Below, in pieces: positions 43,101 to 58,100 of a stretch of DNA of 64,000 bases. Source of the DNA: Baylisascaris procyonis (Eukaryota > Nematoda > Chromadorea > Rhabditida > Ascarididae); NCBI GenBank assembly GCA_037389465.1, contig JAZARR010000214.1, positions 2,542,001-2,606,000 on the forward strand. Direction: 5' to 3'. The notes under the pieces are model-generated. The model ran no database searches, was not told the DNA's origin, and saw only the letters and a program-made list of their open reading frames with translations. The translations under genes were made by a program, and so were the position numbers. Position 1 is the stretch's first letter. The number at the start of each line of letters is the position of its first letter.

Positions 43101-46100
43101 AAGCACCTGCTAACAATCAACACACACCGAGGTCTCTATCAGTACAACCGACTACCTTTCGGAGTCAAATCAGCACCAGCCATTTTCCAACAACTCATGG
43201 ACGCGACACTTGCCGGTTGTCAAGGAGCGGTCGCATATCTTGACGATGTCATCATCGTTGGCCGCACTGCGCAGGAGCACCAACGCAACCTCGAAGCTGT
43301 TTTCAAGCGAATTGCCGACAGTGGACTCCACGTGCGCTTGGACAAGTGCAAATTCGCAACAACTCGCATCAACTATCTTGGACACATCATCGACAAGGAC
43401 GGTCGACGCCCCGACCCGAATAAAATCGACGCCATTAAGAAGATGCCTGCTCCGAAAGACATCTCTCAACTTCGCTCGTTCCTCGGGCTTCTCAGCTACT
43501 ATGGCACTTTTGTCAAGGAAATGAGGGACCTTCGCGCTCCACTCGACGCCCTATTGACTAAAAACACCCAGTTCAGCTGGACGCCAGCCTGCAACGCCAG
43601 CTTCAACCGGGCAAAAGCAATCCTCGCATCCGACCTGCTTCTCTGCCACTACGATCCAAATCAGAAAATTACGGTCGCAGCTGACGCGTCAAATTACGGC
43701 ATAGGTGCCGTTATCTCACACCGTTACCCAGATGGATCAGAGAAAGCAATCGCTCATGCCTCGAGATCACTTTTGCCGGCGGAGAAGAACTACAGTCAAA
43801 TTGAGAAGGAAGGGCTCGCACTCATCTTCGCCGTTCAGAAATTCCACCGGATGCTTCATGGACGAAAATTCACTCTACTGACGGACCACAAACCGCTACT
43901 CGCAATTTTCGGCTCCAAGAAAGGAATTCCGGTCTACACAGCCAACCGACTGCAACGTTGGGCAACAACACTCCTGGCTTACAATTTTGATATTCAACAT
44001 CGCTCAACGACAAATTTCGGGCACGCAGACGCGCTCTCTAGGCTCATCGCAAATCAGCCAACACCGGACGAAGACCAAGTGATCGCAACGGTGTCAGTAG
44101 AAGCAGATGTAACCCATGTATTCGCCAATGCAGTGAAGGCCCTTCCTATGACCGAGGACGATATCAAGCTGGCAACAGCCCAAGATAGGCTCCTGCAGCT
44201 TGTATCATCCTATATCCGCGGATCATGGCCGAAGAGAATCACCGATCCAAATCTTCAGTGCTTCTACAACCGCCGTGATTCTCTCTCGATCGTCAACGGA
44301 TGTCTTCTCCTGGCCGAACGAGTAGTCGTTCCCAAGACGTTACAACAACGCGTGCTTCATCAACTCCACTCAGGGCACCCTGGAATCGTGCGCATGAAGG
44401 CTGTCGCTCGTAGCCATGTCTATTGGCCAGGCATCGACAAGCAAATCGAGGAAACAGTTCGAACCTGCTCAAAGTGCGCTACCGCCGCCAAATCACCAGT
44501 CAAGACAACACTTGCACCATGGCCAATACCAGACAAACCATGGGCCCGCGTCCACATCGATTACGCTGGACCATTCGAAGGAACGAACTTTCTAGTATTC
44601 GTTGATGCCTACTCGAAGTGGCCAGAGATATTCAGGACAGATCGCACCACCGCAAACGCAACCATCAATCTACTACGCCAAGTCTGCGCGAGATATGGAA
44701 TCCCCGAAACGCTGGTATCGGATAACGGCACTCAGTTCACCTCGGCAGAATTCAAGGACTTCTGCTCAGAAAACGGCATCGAACATATCTTCTCCCCGCC
44801 GTATCACCCACAATCAAATGGCCAAGCTGAACGTTTTATCGACACCTTCAAGCGCAGTCTTCACAAACTCAAGGGGGAAGGAACACTGGACCAAAATCTT
44901 CAGACGTTTCTCCTCACCTATCGCTCGACACCAAATCCGACGCTCGACAAATCGAAGTCGCCAGCGGAATTTTTCATAGGCCGCAAGCTCCGAACGACGC
45001 TCTCCTTACTCAACCCGACAATCCGTCATGAATCAAGCAAAAACAGGCGGATGGAGCAGCAGTTCAATCGACGGCATGGTGCTCGTAGCAAAACATTCTC
45101 GCCCGGCGACCCAGTTCTTGTTCGCACTTACCAAGGACCAGTCGTCAGCTGGACAAAGGGGAAAATGTTAAAACGAATGGGACGAGTACTATACAAGGTA
45201 CTCATCGGAAACGACACATGGACCCGACACGCAAACCAGCTCAGACTGTGCTTCGCTGATTCAGACCCAAATCAGTTGGACGATCTTCGGACGCTTTTCG
45301 AAATGTTTGATCTCCAGCAACCATCACAGCAACCAACGGATCGGGAAAACGCACGGCCAGTCGAACCCACTCAAGTCGACGAACAACCAAGACGTGCAAT
45401 CGACGAACAACCAAGACGTGCAATCGACGATCGACCAAGACGTGCAAGACGAACACGCCAGCGTCCACGACGGCTCAGCATTGAACCGCAACGAAAGACG
45501 TATGTTGATGCCGATCTTTAACCCCCCCCTCTCCCACTTCAAAAAAGGGGAGGTGTTGCATATGTGGTGACATTTCATCACATCCAAAGTGCAACTTCAC
45601 TTACCGAAATGGGTATTGCAAAACGCATGCACGTGGCAAATATCGCAATGTACAATGGCCACGTCATGACGACGCGCAGTGAGGTAGTGGATATCACATG
45701 AGTACATAGCAGAGCTATCTATTTCAACATGAAATTGTCACGTGACGACCACTATATAAGCTGTGCCTTTTCCGTTGTTTTTGTGTGTGTGTTTTCTTGT
45801 GTGCGTCTCCCTCGCTACTTCGGTTCTAATAAAGCTTACTCCTCACTCGCCGTTTCGTCTACATCATCATCACCACCACTCGGCGACGTAACAATCCTCA
45901 GTCAGTGTATCACCAGTGGCAGTCAGATACACAACACTTTTGTAATCCACCTCCCACCAACAATTACCCTCTTGAATCTAAGAAACTTTATTCAAATGGA
46001 AAGCAAACGTGGGCACTCCTCTTTGATGTTTTGCGAGAATGCTCACTCACTTTAAGTTGGCCGTGTTGATAGATATGTTGGATGTTCTCAATGACTTGCT

Positions 46101-49100
46101 CGTCATGTAACTCGAAAAATGGCTGGCAACGGCATCCGTTCAGAATCTCCCACATCGTTACTCCAAACGACCACACATCTGTCTTCGAGGTGAATTTACC
46201 CTAAATAGGAGTAACGTGTATTTAAATGCTCCAAGATGACTTTTATATACGTCAATAGTTCATGTGCAGAATGGAATACGAAAAAACTGGTCTGTTAGCG
46301 CAAGCCAGACATCAGGCTTTTATAATAAGTGGGAAAGCGCGCTGGAAGGACGACACGATTTGTGCTTTTGCAAGTTCTGCTCACTAAGCCAACCAGTTTC
46401 GCGAATTGCCAATAAATAATAAAACACGCAAAATACGTCCGCCTTCTTAAGTTAGTGTGCACCTCATTTAACCCTTTTGCAAAGTATCGGATTTTCTGTG
46501 TATTTCGCTACCAGTAAATTGTCGCACATACTCCAGCAAATTTTTGTGCAGCACTCTTTAGTGCCTCGAAGCCGTTTTTGAAACTTTTTGAGACTGACGC
46601 GTCAAATTGAAGACCGGTATTGAAGATTATTCTGATGCTGAAAGTGTGGAATGGGTAGATACGTTACTCTTCTCGACGTTGCAATCATACGAACTTCAAA
46701 ATACCTTTCCAAAATGCAAAAAATAAAGGCTAATTGACTAGGATAAGGAAAACAATAGCATGGACCAGTCTGATCCTCCGTAACCCTGCCAAAGGGGGGG
46801 CCACTGACGACGGGAGATGAGGTAATAAGATAGCGGGAAAGCGCGCCTCTGGAACGAATCGGCAATCGGACCGGAAAGAGTCTGTGTGCAGGTAGAGGAA
46901 GAGTGAAGACATGAAGAAGAAATGAGGAGAAGAGAAATTCCTACACACTCAGATTTCACTAAAAAGCAACTTTGATACCTTGCAGCGAAGCTATTTCCAA
47001 ATATGGAATAAATGGAATTTTTTAAAATTTTCCGATAGGAATCTTACCACTTGTTGTACGGTCGGATCTAGGCCTAGGACCGCAACTTTATTTTTTGCAC
47101 TATGATTATAACCGTCTTCTGATGATTCTCTGAGATGGGAAACAAGTTCACATACTAGAAGCGATAAGCTCTTCTGCGTGGAGTGAATCAAGAAAGGAAT
47201 AGTAAGCAGACGTAAACAATACCAGCAGAAGACATTCCCAAGCCATCCATCGAATTGGCAGTACAAATGCGCCCTCTATCTTGTAGTAGTCGCTGTCATA
47301 GAGGCTACGAGCCATACCGAAATCACCAATTTTCACCGTTCCATCCTCAGCCACAAGGCAGTTTCTTGCGGCGAGATCACGGTGCACGAAATGTTGCGAT
47401 TCCAAGTAGGACATACCAGCCGCTACTTGTGTACAAATCGATAGCAACATTTCTGTGCTGCAATTGGACGCATACTCCATTCTAACACATGAAGTAAACG
47501 AAAACAGAAATGTATACGGTAGAAGTCATGGAAGCAATACTTGCATTGAAATTAACTTATGAGTGAGGAGGGTAAGGGCAACAAATAGCGGTGAGTAGCA
47601 CAAAATTTAGCACTTCTCTCTTCCCAACACTCTTTCGAACAACATCGAGAAAGCATTAACATGATGTCAACCAGAATTGATTAGGCCATCAACGGCACAT
47701 TTCCTTTCTAATCAAACAGCCATCAACGATGCTCCTTCTCTTCAGAATCACCAATTTGTTAGCATGAAAATCAAAGGAACTGGGAAATGTAAGGCAGTCG
47801 GTCAACATTCGAAGCGATCATAATGATGCAGTATTATGTTAATGCATATGAGAAGGATAGAGCAGAAGATGATGAGTGAGTTCAAAAGGAAGGAACTTGA
47901 AAATCACCAACAAAATGGGTGAAAGATATCTAGAAAACTCTCGCAAAGCTAACCTCAGTTTCTATAATCTGGCAGATTGCAATTTAAGAGGAAAAGATTG
48001 TTCTTCTGTTACTTCCATCGATAAGTAATACTTCGTCGATGAATGCCTCTCCTTTTTATTCAATTATACAGTTCTTTCTCATAGTATACTACTAATGCTC
48101 ATAGTGGCGAAGGGCGCACGAGTCAATACGTGATCAGAAGTTGCTTTGTGACCAAACAAACCTTTCACTAAAATACCCATTAAGTAATACGGTCTAATAT
48201 CCTTCTAAAGTATCACGACCTTGAAACAACACTAACAGCCAAATGTTTCATAAAATGACAGCTATTTCAAGAACATAAACGAACAGTGGAATATACAGTA
48301 TTTAACGGACAAACCTGAGCGTGTTCTGCGATTGAAGGTACTGGCAAAGATCACCGTTGGCCATATGTTCAATGATGCAACTTAATGGCTCACTCCTGGT
48401 GCAAACTCCTACCACTTCAACGATATTTTGATGCCTTAGGCGACTCATCACCTTCATTTCCTGCCGAAAGTCGGATTCAGCTTGTGCACTCGCCCCACGT
48501 CGTAACCTCTTTACTGCCACCAAACGATGTTCCAATTGACACAAATGAACCTAAAAAATTCGACATAACAGCACACATTCTCATTGGCAATTTGCGTCTT
48601 TTATTTGTTTAAAGGTTTAAATGAAGAAAGTTTAATTGATTTTAAGCAATGAGTACCTCCCCGAATTCGCCACTGCCGAGTCGTTCACGGAATTGTAACG
48701 CTGACGGATCAATTTCCACTAAATTACTCGAAGCATGACGCCCATCTATGGAATAACATGCATACTTCGAATATGACGAGAGTGGATTCCTGCAAAAGAC
48801 AACCATATGTACTGATAATAGGAGTACAATTACTTTGCAAAGAAAGTCGCACCTTTCTACGCCTCTTTATGATGACATTTTTATGCTCGCAGACGAGAAC
48901 GGGAAACAAAAAAACAAGGAATTCAGGCACCAAGCACCAATACAATGAATAAGAGCAATGAAAGTAGAATAAGAATTTACAACTGATGACAGTCATGAAA
49001 TGGTGTCCCAATGAAATTTGCGATTAAAACAAAAATATGTAAGAAAACCACTATACGACAGTAATTTATTTTAAAACAATATTTTTTAAAAGCACGTAAG

Positions 49101-52100
49101 GGAACTCCGAATAGCATCTGAAAATGTAGCAATATATAGCGACTGAATAACTTGGTCATCACAATCCGTCTAATTCACCTATCCAGAACTCACCTATGGA
49201 AAGTGCTATTGGATGATGAGCTACCAGCGGACACAGGAAAGAGGTTTGTAACATCGCTGGTAGCGTAGTGAACAGAGTGTACATTCGGTGTTCCACTAGT
49301 ATTTGTCAACAAAGGAGCACTGCTTCGACTGCAATCCGTTGGACTGCTGAAAATTTGTTTCACATACACCATAAGCTATATCATCATCACTGCCACAAAA
49401 AGCAGCGATTGTAAAGTCGTCGTTGTGACAAAGAAGGGAAAGAGAGAGGGAAAGAACGGTTATATATCACAAGAAAAATTTGGCTGGAGCATTTAATATG
49501 GATTCCAGAATTTCATTCGGAATGCATTCGGAATGTCCTCAATCTCCCAATAGCCTCAAATGAAGCTCTCCCAAATGAACGTTTCATCAACAAACGCATC
49601 ATTTTATCCTAATTTTTAGAGTTCTGCAGAATTTAAAAAAAAGATTCACTCTCAACAGTTTCAAAAGATTCAGCTTAAAGAATTGGAGAAGAGCGGAAAT
49701 TTGATGAACGTATTTTTCAGAACGTAAAACATTGCGAGAAACGAAATTTAACGAGTATCACAAAACGGAAATGAGAGTTTGCATAATCATCATGAGACCC
49801 ACAGAAGTGACGTTTTGAGTTTTAATGACAGAGAAGAATACTGCGTCGAATAGCCGTTAATAATACTTTCGCGGTGCAAACATTCAATGAAATAAGAATT
49901 ACTAACGGTGCACAATCAGGATCAGCGTATTCACTTCCTGAATCGCATGAAATCGGTAATTTTTCCAACAATGAGTTCTCCATATTGTCGGCTGTCATCC
50001 GATATGTACTCGGTGAGACACGCTGAAACATTAATAAACCACATTCAATGCCTTTACACCATCCTACAAATATATATTCACGATTATAAATACTCTCCCA
50101 TTCCTCCCTCTCCCTTCCCCAATTGCAATGACGTCATATGAAATATTCAATTCTATAGTGCACCTTCTCGTCTGCAACAAATCTGCAAATTTGTGGCTTG
50201 TCAATGATTCACTATTTCCTGTTGCATTCCAAATTAAGGAATATTTCGTTACATATCAATATATGAGTGCATCGAATTAGAAAAGAAGAAACCTTAATGG
50301 TGTTGCCTTCAACTATCATCAGATGAACATCTTTATTGCCCTTATCGAACATTGGAGAAGAGGATTTAACAGCTACTGATCGACGACAACAGCATACTAT
50401 ATACAAGAGGAGAACGACTGCCGCGAACAGCAATACCAACACCGCGAATAGCGCTGAAATAATTTTGATACTCGCATAGTCTACCAACGAATACGCTTTT
50501 AGTAAGCTCTCATTAGGACATAATACTACAATATTTAAGTTACATTCCAATATTTAAGTTATATTTTAGTAGTTAAGGCTCCAATGTTGTGGCCATAACT
50601 TAGATCCATGTTAAGACCACATCGTTCAATTTGCGGTTATGTGGGTCAGCAAAATGCTGTTCGGTTGCTTCAAAAAACATTTTTTTAGAATGCAGCAAGT
50701 TATTCAACAGTGAATCCTTTTGAACAATGAACAATTAATGGAGTAGCCGAATTCGTTAAGCAATGGACATAAAAGGAGCAGATAGTTGATGTTGTAGCAG
50801 CTGCATCCAGCTATATGATCCCGCATAAAAAAACCACCTAGAAGGTACAATATGCAACTCGTACATCGATCATTAACTGAAAAGGAATTGAATTATGTGC
50901 AATATAGGCTGATAAGATTTCACCACTTGAACTGCACTCACCGCACCCAAATGTGACATATCTTGTAAACTAACCAACAAACTCATGCAAAAAACATCTA
51001 AACAGAATTTTTGCCAAAAAAAAGTCCGCAAATCCTATCGACGTACGAAGAGGAACTGCTTTTAGTGGAACAACTTTCGCGAGGATAAATATTTCTATGT
51101 GAAATTATTACAGCAGTTATTTTCTGGCTATAAAGTTGGAAATAAAACAATGGAATTAATTTGAAATTGAAAAAAACAGAAACTCATTGAAAGAGGAATT
51201 AAAAATAGAAGTTCATTAATGAGCAGATCACTAAAAGCAGCAAAAATTGAAGGAAAAAAAATAAGAGAAACAAAACAAACCTGCTGAAAACCAACGGCTG
51301 CTTTCTTCATTTGAATCGCTAACAGAAAAATAGGTAAGCGAATTTCCGCCTGGCGATTGATCCAGTTCCATTTCTTGAGTTTCGTCATATACAAAATTGA
51401 ATGGAATATTGCCTGAAAAATTGTTATCCTAGAAAGTGAAACGTTGTGTCTTTGATAGGTGAATCTTCTTTGATGGGTTAAAACATAAATTACCAAAAAC
51501 GTACTACGAAGACGCCGTTCTTGTGTCTGTGCATGTCGGGGTGTTTGTCTGCCTGTCCGACAATTTTATCCTAAGCAGTGAAGATGGAATTGCGAAATAT
51601 GGTGGATGCGATCATAGTTCATTAAATACTCGATCAATTCACACCAAAACCACGTCGCAGTCTATACCATATAATGAAGCAGTATGTGTGTGCGGTGTAG
51701 GTTCAAAAAACAAAAAATCACCGTCTTCAAGGGTGGTTTTCTTCCACTGTAAGCAAACAACAATTAAAACCACCATCTGCCTCCCCGCCCCTTCCCCCTT
51801 TTCAGATGGGAAAATTTGCAACAAGTGCACCTCTTTCGTCCCTCTGATTCTGAATTGCGGCTTGATAAGCACAAAATTTTTGTCGTTTGAGATGTCTTCT
51901 TATCTCTTGTAAAGAAAGTTGCGGAAAGCATTCATATTAGGGCTTATGAAATATAAGTTTCGGTTGATATATCCTAGCAGCATACCTGATTCGAATTTGA
52001 CTTCGCTAAGGAGAAGCCATTCAGCTTCGTTGGTCATCGTCAGCTCGAGCCGAAGCCTCTTCGCTAATCGATCGTGTATAGGGATACGTACCCACCTGCA

Positions 52101-55100
52101 TTGAATAAATCAAGCTTATTATCTTCATTTCAAAAAATATTTCATTCATGTAGTTATTATATAAATTTCTGACGCAACCGCATTACCTGCGTGTAAACGA
52201 ATGTGTCTGGTCATCTGCAATTTCAACTCCTAAAGCATAAAAGCCACGGAGCGGAAGATGCAAAGAAGGTCCCATCTACTCGAAGCCTTAATGTACGACA
52301 TCCAAACTTAACAACTCCGTTGCAACTCTTCCCGTTTCGTGAGTGTTATCGGTAATTGTGGCGCAGCATTTTAATTGAGGATTACTGTAACAAGGCATTC
52401 GTGCACAAAGCAGCAAATGAGATATTGTTCCGTTATATCTACGCGAACCAGCGATATGGTCAGGTCACCTTTAAATGTGCGTGGGTCTGTATGATATGGT
52501 CAGGTCACCTACACAATTGGAGAATAGCGCAGATTGCTGATTTTAGTGAGATAAATCGTTTTCGTGTGAATAAATGATTCTCAAAAACGCCATAAAATCT
52601 GAAAAACTATTGTCCTCTATAGTCAGTCGAATGCGACCAAAAAACAAAACTTTTCGACTGAGAAATTGCAATATTGGTCGGTTTTGTGGAATAACGCAAT
52701 AATAGGCGTCCGACTGGAGTTTTTCTATAAGTAAGGAGAAAGAATATGCACGTTCGAGATGAACTAAAAGTATATAACATGCCAGCCTTCCTACTATGTA
52801 TATCCTTCTTTCAGTCATATTTCGTCTTGCAAAAACTAGTATAAATTTCATCTGTGAAACATAGGAAATAACACAGGCAACCAGTTTCATGTGAGTGGTT
52901 TCTTTCTAATGGACCAACCATTTTACTAAACCTTCAAAAATACCTCCAAAAGATAGTCACTGAGAAAATGATCATATCTCATCATGAATATAATCATAAA
53001 TATTGTATTGCCATTATATGCAAAATATACCAGTTGAATAGTTGCAAGGATATGAGTACCTGGATGATTCGAAATTCGTATCTGGGAGGTAGTTGAAGTG
53101 AACGGTACGCGGCGAGAAGAGGTCGTCCCCTCGTGGAGAGAATGAAACGTGTGCATGCTCAAATACCTAAATATGCAATAATATCAACATTTCACATTGC
53201 TTTCATTGAATTTCGATTACTAAAATTCGTATTGCTTTACACTGCACAGAAGATAATTTTCTTTTATTCGCCTTACTTCAGTGTAGAGTATAAAACATTT
53301 GCATATTTGTCATGTTGTATTCCGTTAAAGAAATGAAATGTTTCAACTGTGCAAAACGTACATCAAAAAGCATTGCAAAATGTTCTTCCTTGGTCTCCTT
53401 GAATTCACCCCAACGCACCGATTTCATTCTACATCGAAGACGAAGAATAGCTGCCGACACTTCAATTTTCCTAATAGAATTTACAAAGGTATCTGCGGAG
53501 TCACTAATTACCGCAATGCATTCAATGAAGAAGGAATTCAAATGAAAAAGAACTTTATAATACAACAAATGGCACTTTCCATAAAAGGACTCTCTAATTG
53601 AACATGCTCCAAATCATTCCTATTGTTTGACCACTTCTGAACCCTCAGCGAAAATGACAGCGAAAGTGCTAAGCAAATTAGTTACTCATATCATTTTGCA
53701 TCTTTTCCATTATTTTTGATAGAATTCTCATTGAATGATAACACTGTGATGTTCCATTCCACTATGAACCTTGCACAGCTTGTGGATGCGTATACCCCTG
53801 ATTAGTACGATCATGTACAAGTTGGTGGATACGACCACTTAAAGCTTAAACAACAACATCTAAAAAGATCACTCTACCTGTGCATGATGCTTCAAAAAAT
53901 TGGATGTATATAGCGAGATCGCCGATATATTTCGTTGCTCCGAAAATAAAAACTCTATGGTAACCGTTGGCCCTGAAATCGCCGTATTACTTGTGCATGT
54001 TATAAATAGCTCCACAGTAATTTAAGAAGAATCCAATTACTTCCCAATCCTTCAATGAGCAGCTAACTGACGGCGACCCACTCACGTCGACTACTCTCGA
54101 ATTGTATGCGCAGGAGGTTACATGTGCATTGAATATGACTTACATGATGAAGCAGAATTTAAGGCGCTCATTCTACCTGAACATTCCAAAACTTGCAAAA
54201 GGAAGAAGAACCAGAGGGAACGGGTAGAAGGTGAGAGGGAGCTGGAAGAGAGTTGTAATATCCGCAGTGAAATAAGCCCTAAAAAGCATGAACGATAATT
54301 CGGAAACATGATGCAGAGGATGCCGCAATTTTTAATAGTGGACCCGTTTATAGTACTGGAAAATCTAACATGTAAGTATTCATATATCTGTTTATGGAGC
54401 CTTGAATTGGCATAAAAATTCACATATTTTAAAGGGAATTTTTAATCAGTTTCATGGTTCTAGTAAGAGGAAAAAGAAAGTGAACGTGACATGTGCATTT
54501 CCACGAAAAAATCAAAATTTTAATAGATGAATGACCATTGCAATTGCACATCGAACAAAGTCTCAAATACCCACGTAAATCATTACTCATTGATTTCAAC
54601 ATTAGTCACGCGAAGAATGGAAAAGAATAAAGTTTATTAAAATGCTAGAGATGATGGAGAATTTGAATAACAGATGACACTATCCAGCAGTTCCTCTAAT
54701 TGCTATGAGGATGACTGATTTGGGTTGGTGGTTGAATCCATTATGTGAACAAATACCAACTGAATTATTACTGCTACAATGTGGTGCTTTGTTTGTAAAA
54801 GTTTTGTCTCCAGGAAAACGATAGATTGATCCCATAGAAGAAAACTGATGATAACAAATGGCAGGATAAAATAGGTACCTTGAATATCCTTCCTCCAACC
54901 AACCCATTTCTCGGGATGTTTCTCAAAATTGTCATCTCCGGTCACTCCATCGTATAGTTTACCGAGACCATTTACAAGGAATCCTGTTGTATTCAAATGT
55001 CCATCATAAGACGAATCACGCATATTCAGTCCATCGGCAACACTTCCTTGAGGCATCGAATATGATAACAATGAATCTGAAAGAAATATTTACTGTAGAG

Positions 55101-58100
55101 TTTTTGAAGCAAGATGAAATGAGAAATGTTGCGCATTTACAGCATGATCATAGCTTATAGAAATCACTAACATGAACTTTAAAAAACTCAACATTGAACG
55201 ATGCTCACCTTTGAAGAGGCATCCATACAACTCAACTCGCATGCAGACGGTACGTGTGCTCTCCGAAACTGGGATTATACGCAACTTTTGTGCCACAATC
55301 CCACCATCGAGGACCCGAAGTACTGCCGATCGAGTGTCTGTATTTGCCGGAATTATCTATAAATAGCGGATCATTAGTCAACTGGCATATGCAAAGCCAG
55401 CAAAACAGCCAGTAGAAAAATGCTAGAAAAATGCTTTTTAAATTGACGGGAAGCAAAACGACTTGCGCATTCCGGAGGAAATTTGTGAGGAGGAGAGTGG
55501 ATTATGTCGAAACAAAGAAGTGATGAAAACTTGGCTGTAATCGACTAAATAATTGAGAGACATCGGATCTCAGGATGAAAATCTTGAAAAGTTCTTCTCA
55601 TCCATCTACGATCAACTGTAACAATGCTTATAACCACAGCAAACTTTGAAATTCAAACGCGTTATTGTTACAATAATGGTGCTCAATTATTTTATACATG
55701 TGCGTGCTATGCTTGCATCCATTCAATTCTCGAAGCAGATGTAGTTGCTACGTTTCCGAGTGCCTCTAACATGAACAGATGTTTTGTGTGCGTGTTTAAA
55801 TGCAAGACGGGGCATGTTGCTGTTGTTTCCATCGGTAATTATAGGTCTTATTACGTTGCGCAACATCGAAGTTTATGCGATAGCGCATATGTGCTATAGA
55901 TATCGCTATAGATAAGTGCACTAAACGCATATTGCGACATACCGTTAATGCTGTGCATTCAAATCACTAATGCGCCTTCAAGAGCTCATAAGTGTCATCA
56001 AATGATTACGGATCAGCAGATCATTGACCGATGGCAAACTCAATAAAAGCACCGATCGGAAAGTTCGTCGCGAAATACTTGTGTATAAGTATATATAAGT
56101 GTTAGATGGCAAATCACCTTTTATGTCATTTAGTCACTTAATAAAAGAAGCTAATCGGAACATGGCTACCATTTGGAAAAGTGCTGAAGTACTGTCAAGA
56201 GCAGAAGAGAAATTATGCTACATATTAGTGTAATAGAGACAATGCGATCAACTCGCCAAACGATGCATTTGCCTTAGCATTTAAATCACCAGAGCACGTT
56301 TAATTCTTTGTGATTACAGTAGATGCCTACACCTAGGAAATTCACCATTCCTTATCGTGTTCAATTGACACTGGTAGCAGTTTCAGTCAGATTCCTAGAA
56401 GGCGGTTATAATAGTTTCTGACCTCAAAAGTTTTGGTTTTGATTGAATTTTAATGCTCGCTAAAATCACTTTCCCCCACTGCAGTTTGCTGTGTGATACA
56501 CCGGCTATTTTCGTTTCATCAGCTTTTCATTCTCATCATTATATTATTTTCGAATATATTTCATTCATTTCGAAAGCAGATATGACTGCCACCCTAATCA
56601 ACATACTTCAATTACATCCGCGCGAGTTATTACGCTCAAATATAGTTGGTCAAGTCATACCACTTATATCAGTAGAGAGTACTTCCAATTAACCATTGAA
56701 CTCTTAGATGCTGCCCATTCCACTCATCTGTCACATCAACATTGCAGTTCATCTATGATTATTTTTATTGACTCTCATATAGAATAGATCCACTTCATTA
56801 TTACAATTTCTCATGATATTTCACAAAAAAAAAACTTTTCTATAGTGAAAAAGCAATTTAAAGCAGACAGAAAGCATAAATTCAGATATATAGATCTACC
56901 CTCTGTAATGACCGATTGCAAATTCCACAGAAAAGCTTCAAACGCATTAGAACCTGAGTCAATATCGACATACTGCGTATTAAAACATATGAAAAAGTGC
57001 AATTGGAATGTAAAATTGTCCAGGATTAGGGTTCTATCGAATTTCATAGCACGCAAGCAATTCGTGTTTCCAGTGAATGAAAATTTTTGAAAGGCAGACA
57101 GCAGCGCCGCCCATTCATTGAATGCTTTTCAGAACCTTTCATAATAAATTCGGCCACATCTTCGATGAAGATATTTTCTATCAATTAAAACTTAAACTCA
57201 ATTTCACAAAACCCAATTCTATAATTAGAAACATTAAGAAAAGTGGGAAACAACATAGATCACTTCTGCACAAATGCAAATATCTTCCAATGGTCAGATG
57301 TCATCAATCCTTTGGGTTTCTTTTTGCTTATCAGCTAGTAAGATGAAGCTTATGGAGATTTGCATCACACACACACACTCAAATATGCGATAAACATGAG
57401 AGTGCTGAAAGCGGAAGAAAGATAGTATCAAGGATGATGAGCATTCAAGATGTATATCTCTATGACTAGTTGTCCACTGCATTCGTCATAATCTCGTTCT
57501 CAGCTAGAATCTGTCATCGAACTCACTGTCACTAATATGCTTCCCAATTTTCATTTCCGCAAAACTCGTTCATGCATTAGTCAGAAAGAAAAATTTTTTC
57601 TTCCTTGTTCAATTAGATGAAAAACGATGCATAATAGAAGTGTAATATTCTTTTATGTTTAACTTAAAGTCGTTTCTATTCCTTCATTTTATTTTTTTCT
57701 TATTTGAAATCTTTTCTTTCACTTCATTCGTCTCGTTTTAGGCACATTTTTTCACTACTTATCAATGATTCGTCTGGTTTTTACACAACTGCTTCATTAT
57801 GGCTCAAACACTTTGAACTTCGCCAAAAACGTCACTTATTGAAGGCCGACTGTTCCACTTGGGCACATTCTTTGATGTTAACGGAGTTCGCCACCTTATC
57901 CAAGACCAGTGAAAGTAGATTCACTAAGGAGGTTTCAAAGGAGGCGATATATTTTTGTAGGCTTTCGTAAACATACTATTCATATCTTTGTTTATCTCTC
58001 TCAGCTTCAAATTGGAAACCACTGAAGTTAGAGCTGCGAAATTTCGTGAGAATAGTGTGAACTGTGGGTGCTGCGTAGATGCAAAAACTTCGAAACAAGT

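Larger units (their letters stand above)
40863..45936 (+). mobile_element. Ty3/Gypsy LTR retrotransposon, copy 2
   Basis: Same element at the same place in the last DDR intron, offset 36987. LTRs 40863-41221 and 45554-45912; CTTTT target repeats at 40858-40862 and 45937-45941; the same 24-base tail at 45913-45936. It shares the single LTR-LTR difference (41007 G, 45698 A) and both frame breaks, so it is a copy made with the surrounding DNA and not a second insertion. Confidence 0.95.
40155..48789 (-). other. ddr: Copy 2 exons for the kinase domain
   Basis: Exons 48789-48657, 48550-48315, 47481-47223, 46200-46051 and 40322-40155 encode the glycine loop, Lys/Glu pair, HRD and DFG loops, C-lobe and stop. 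The retrotransposon separates the last two exons, as in copy 1. Confidence 0.92.
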
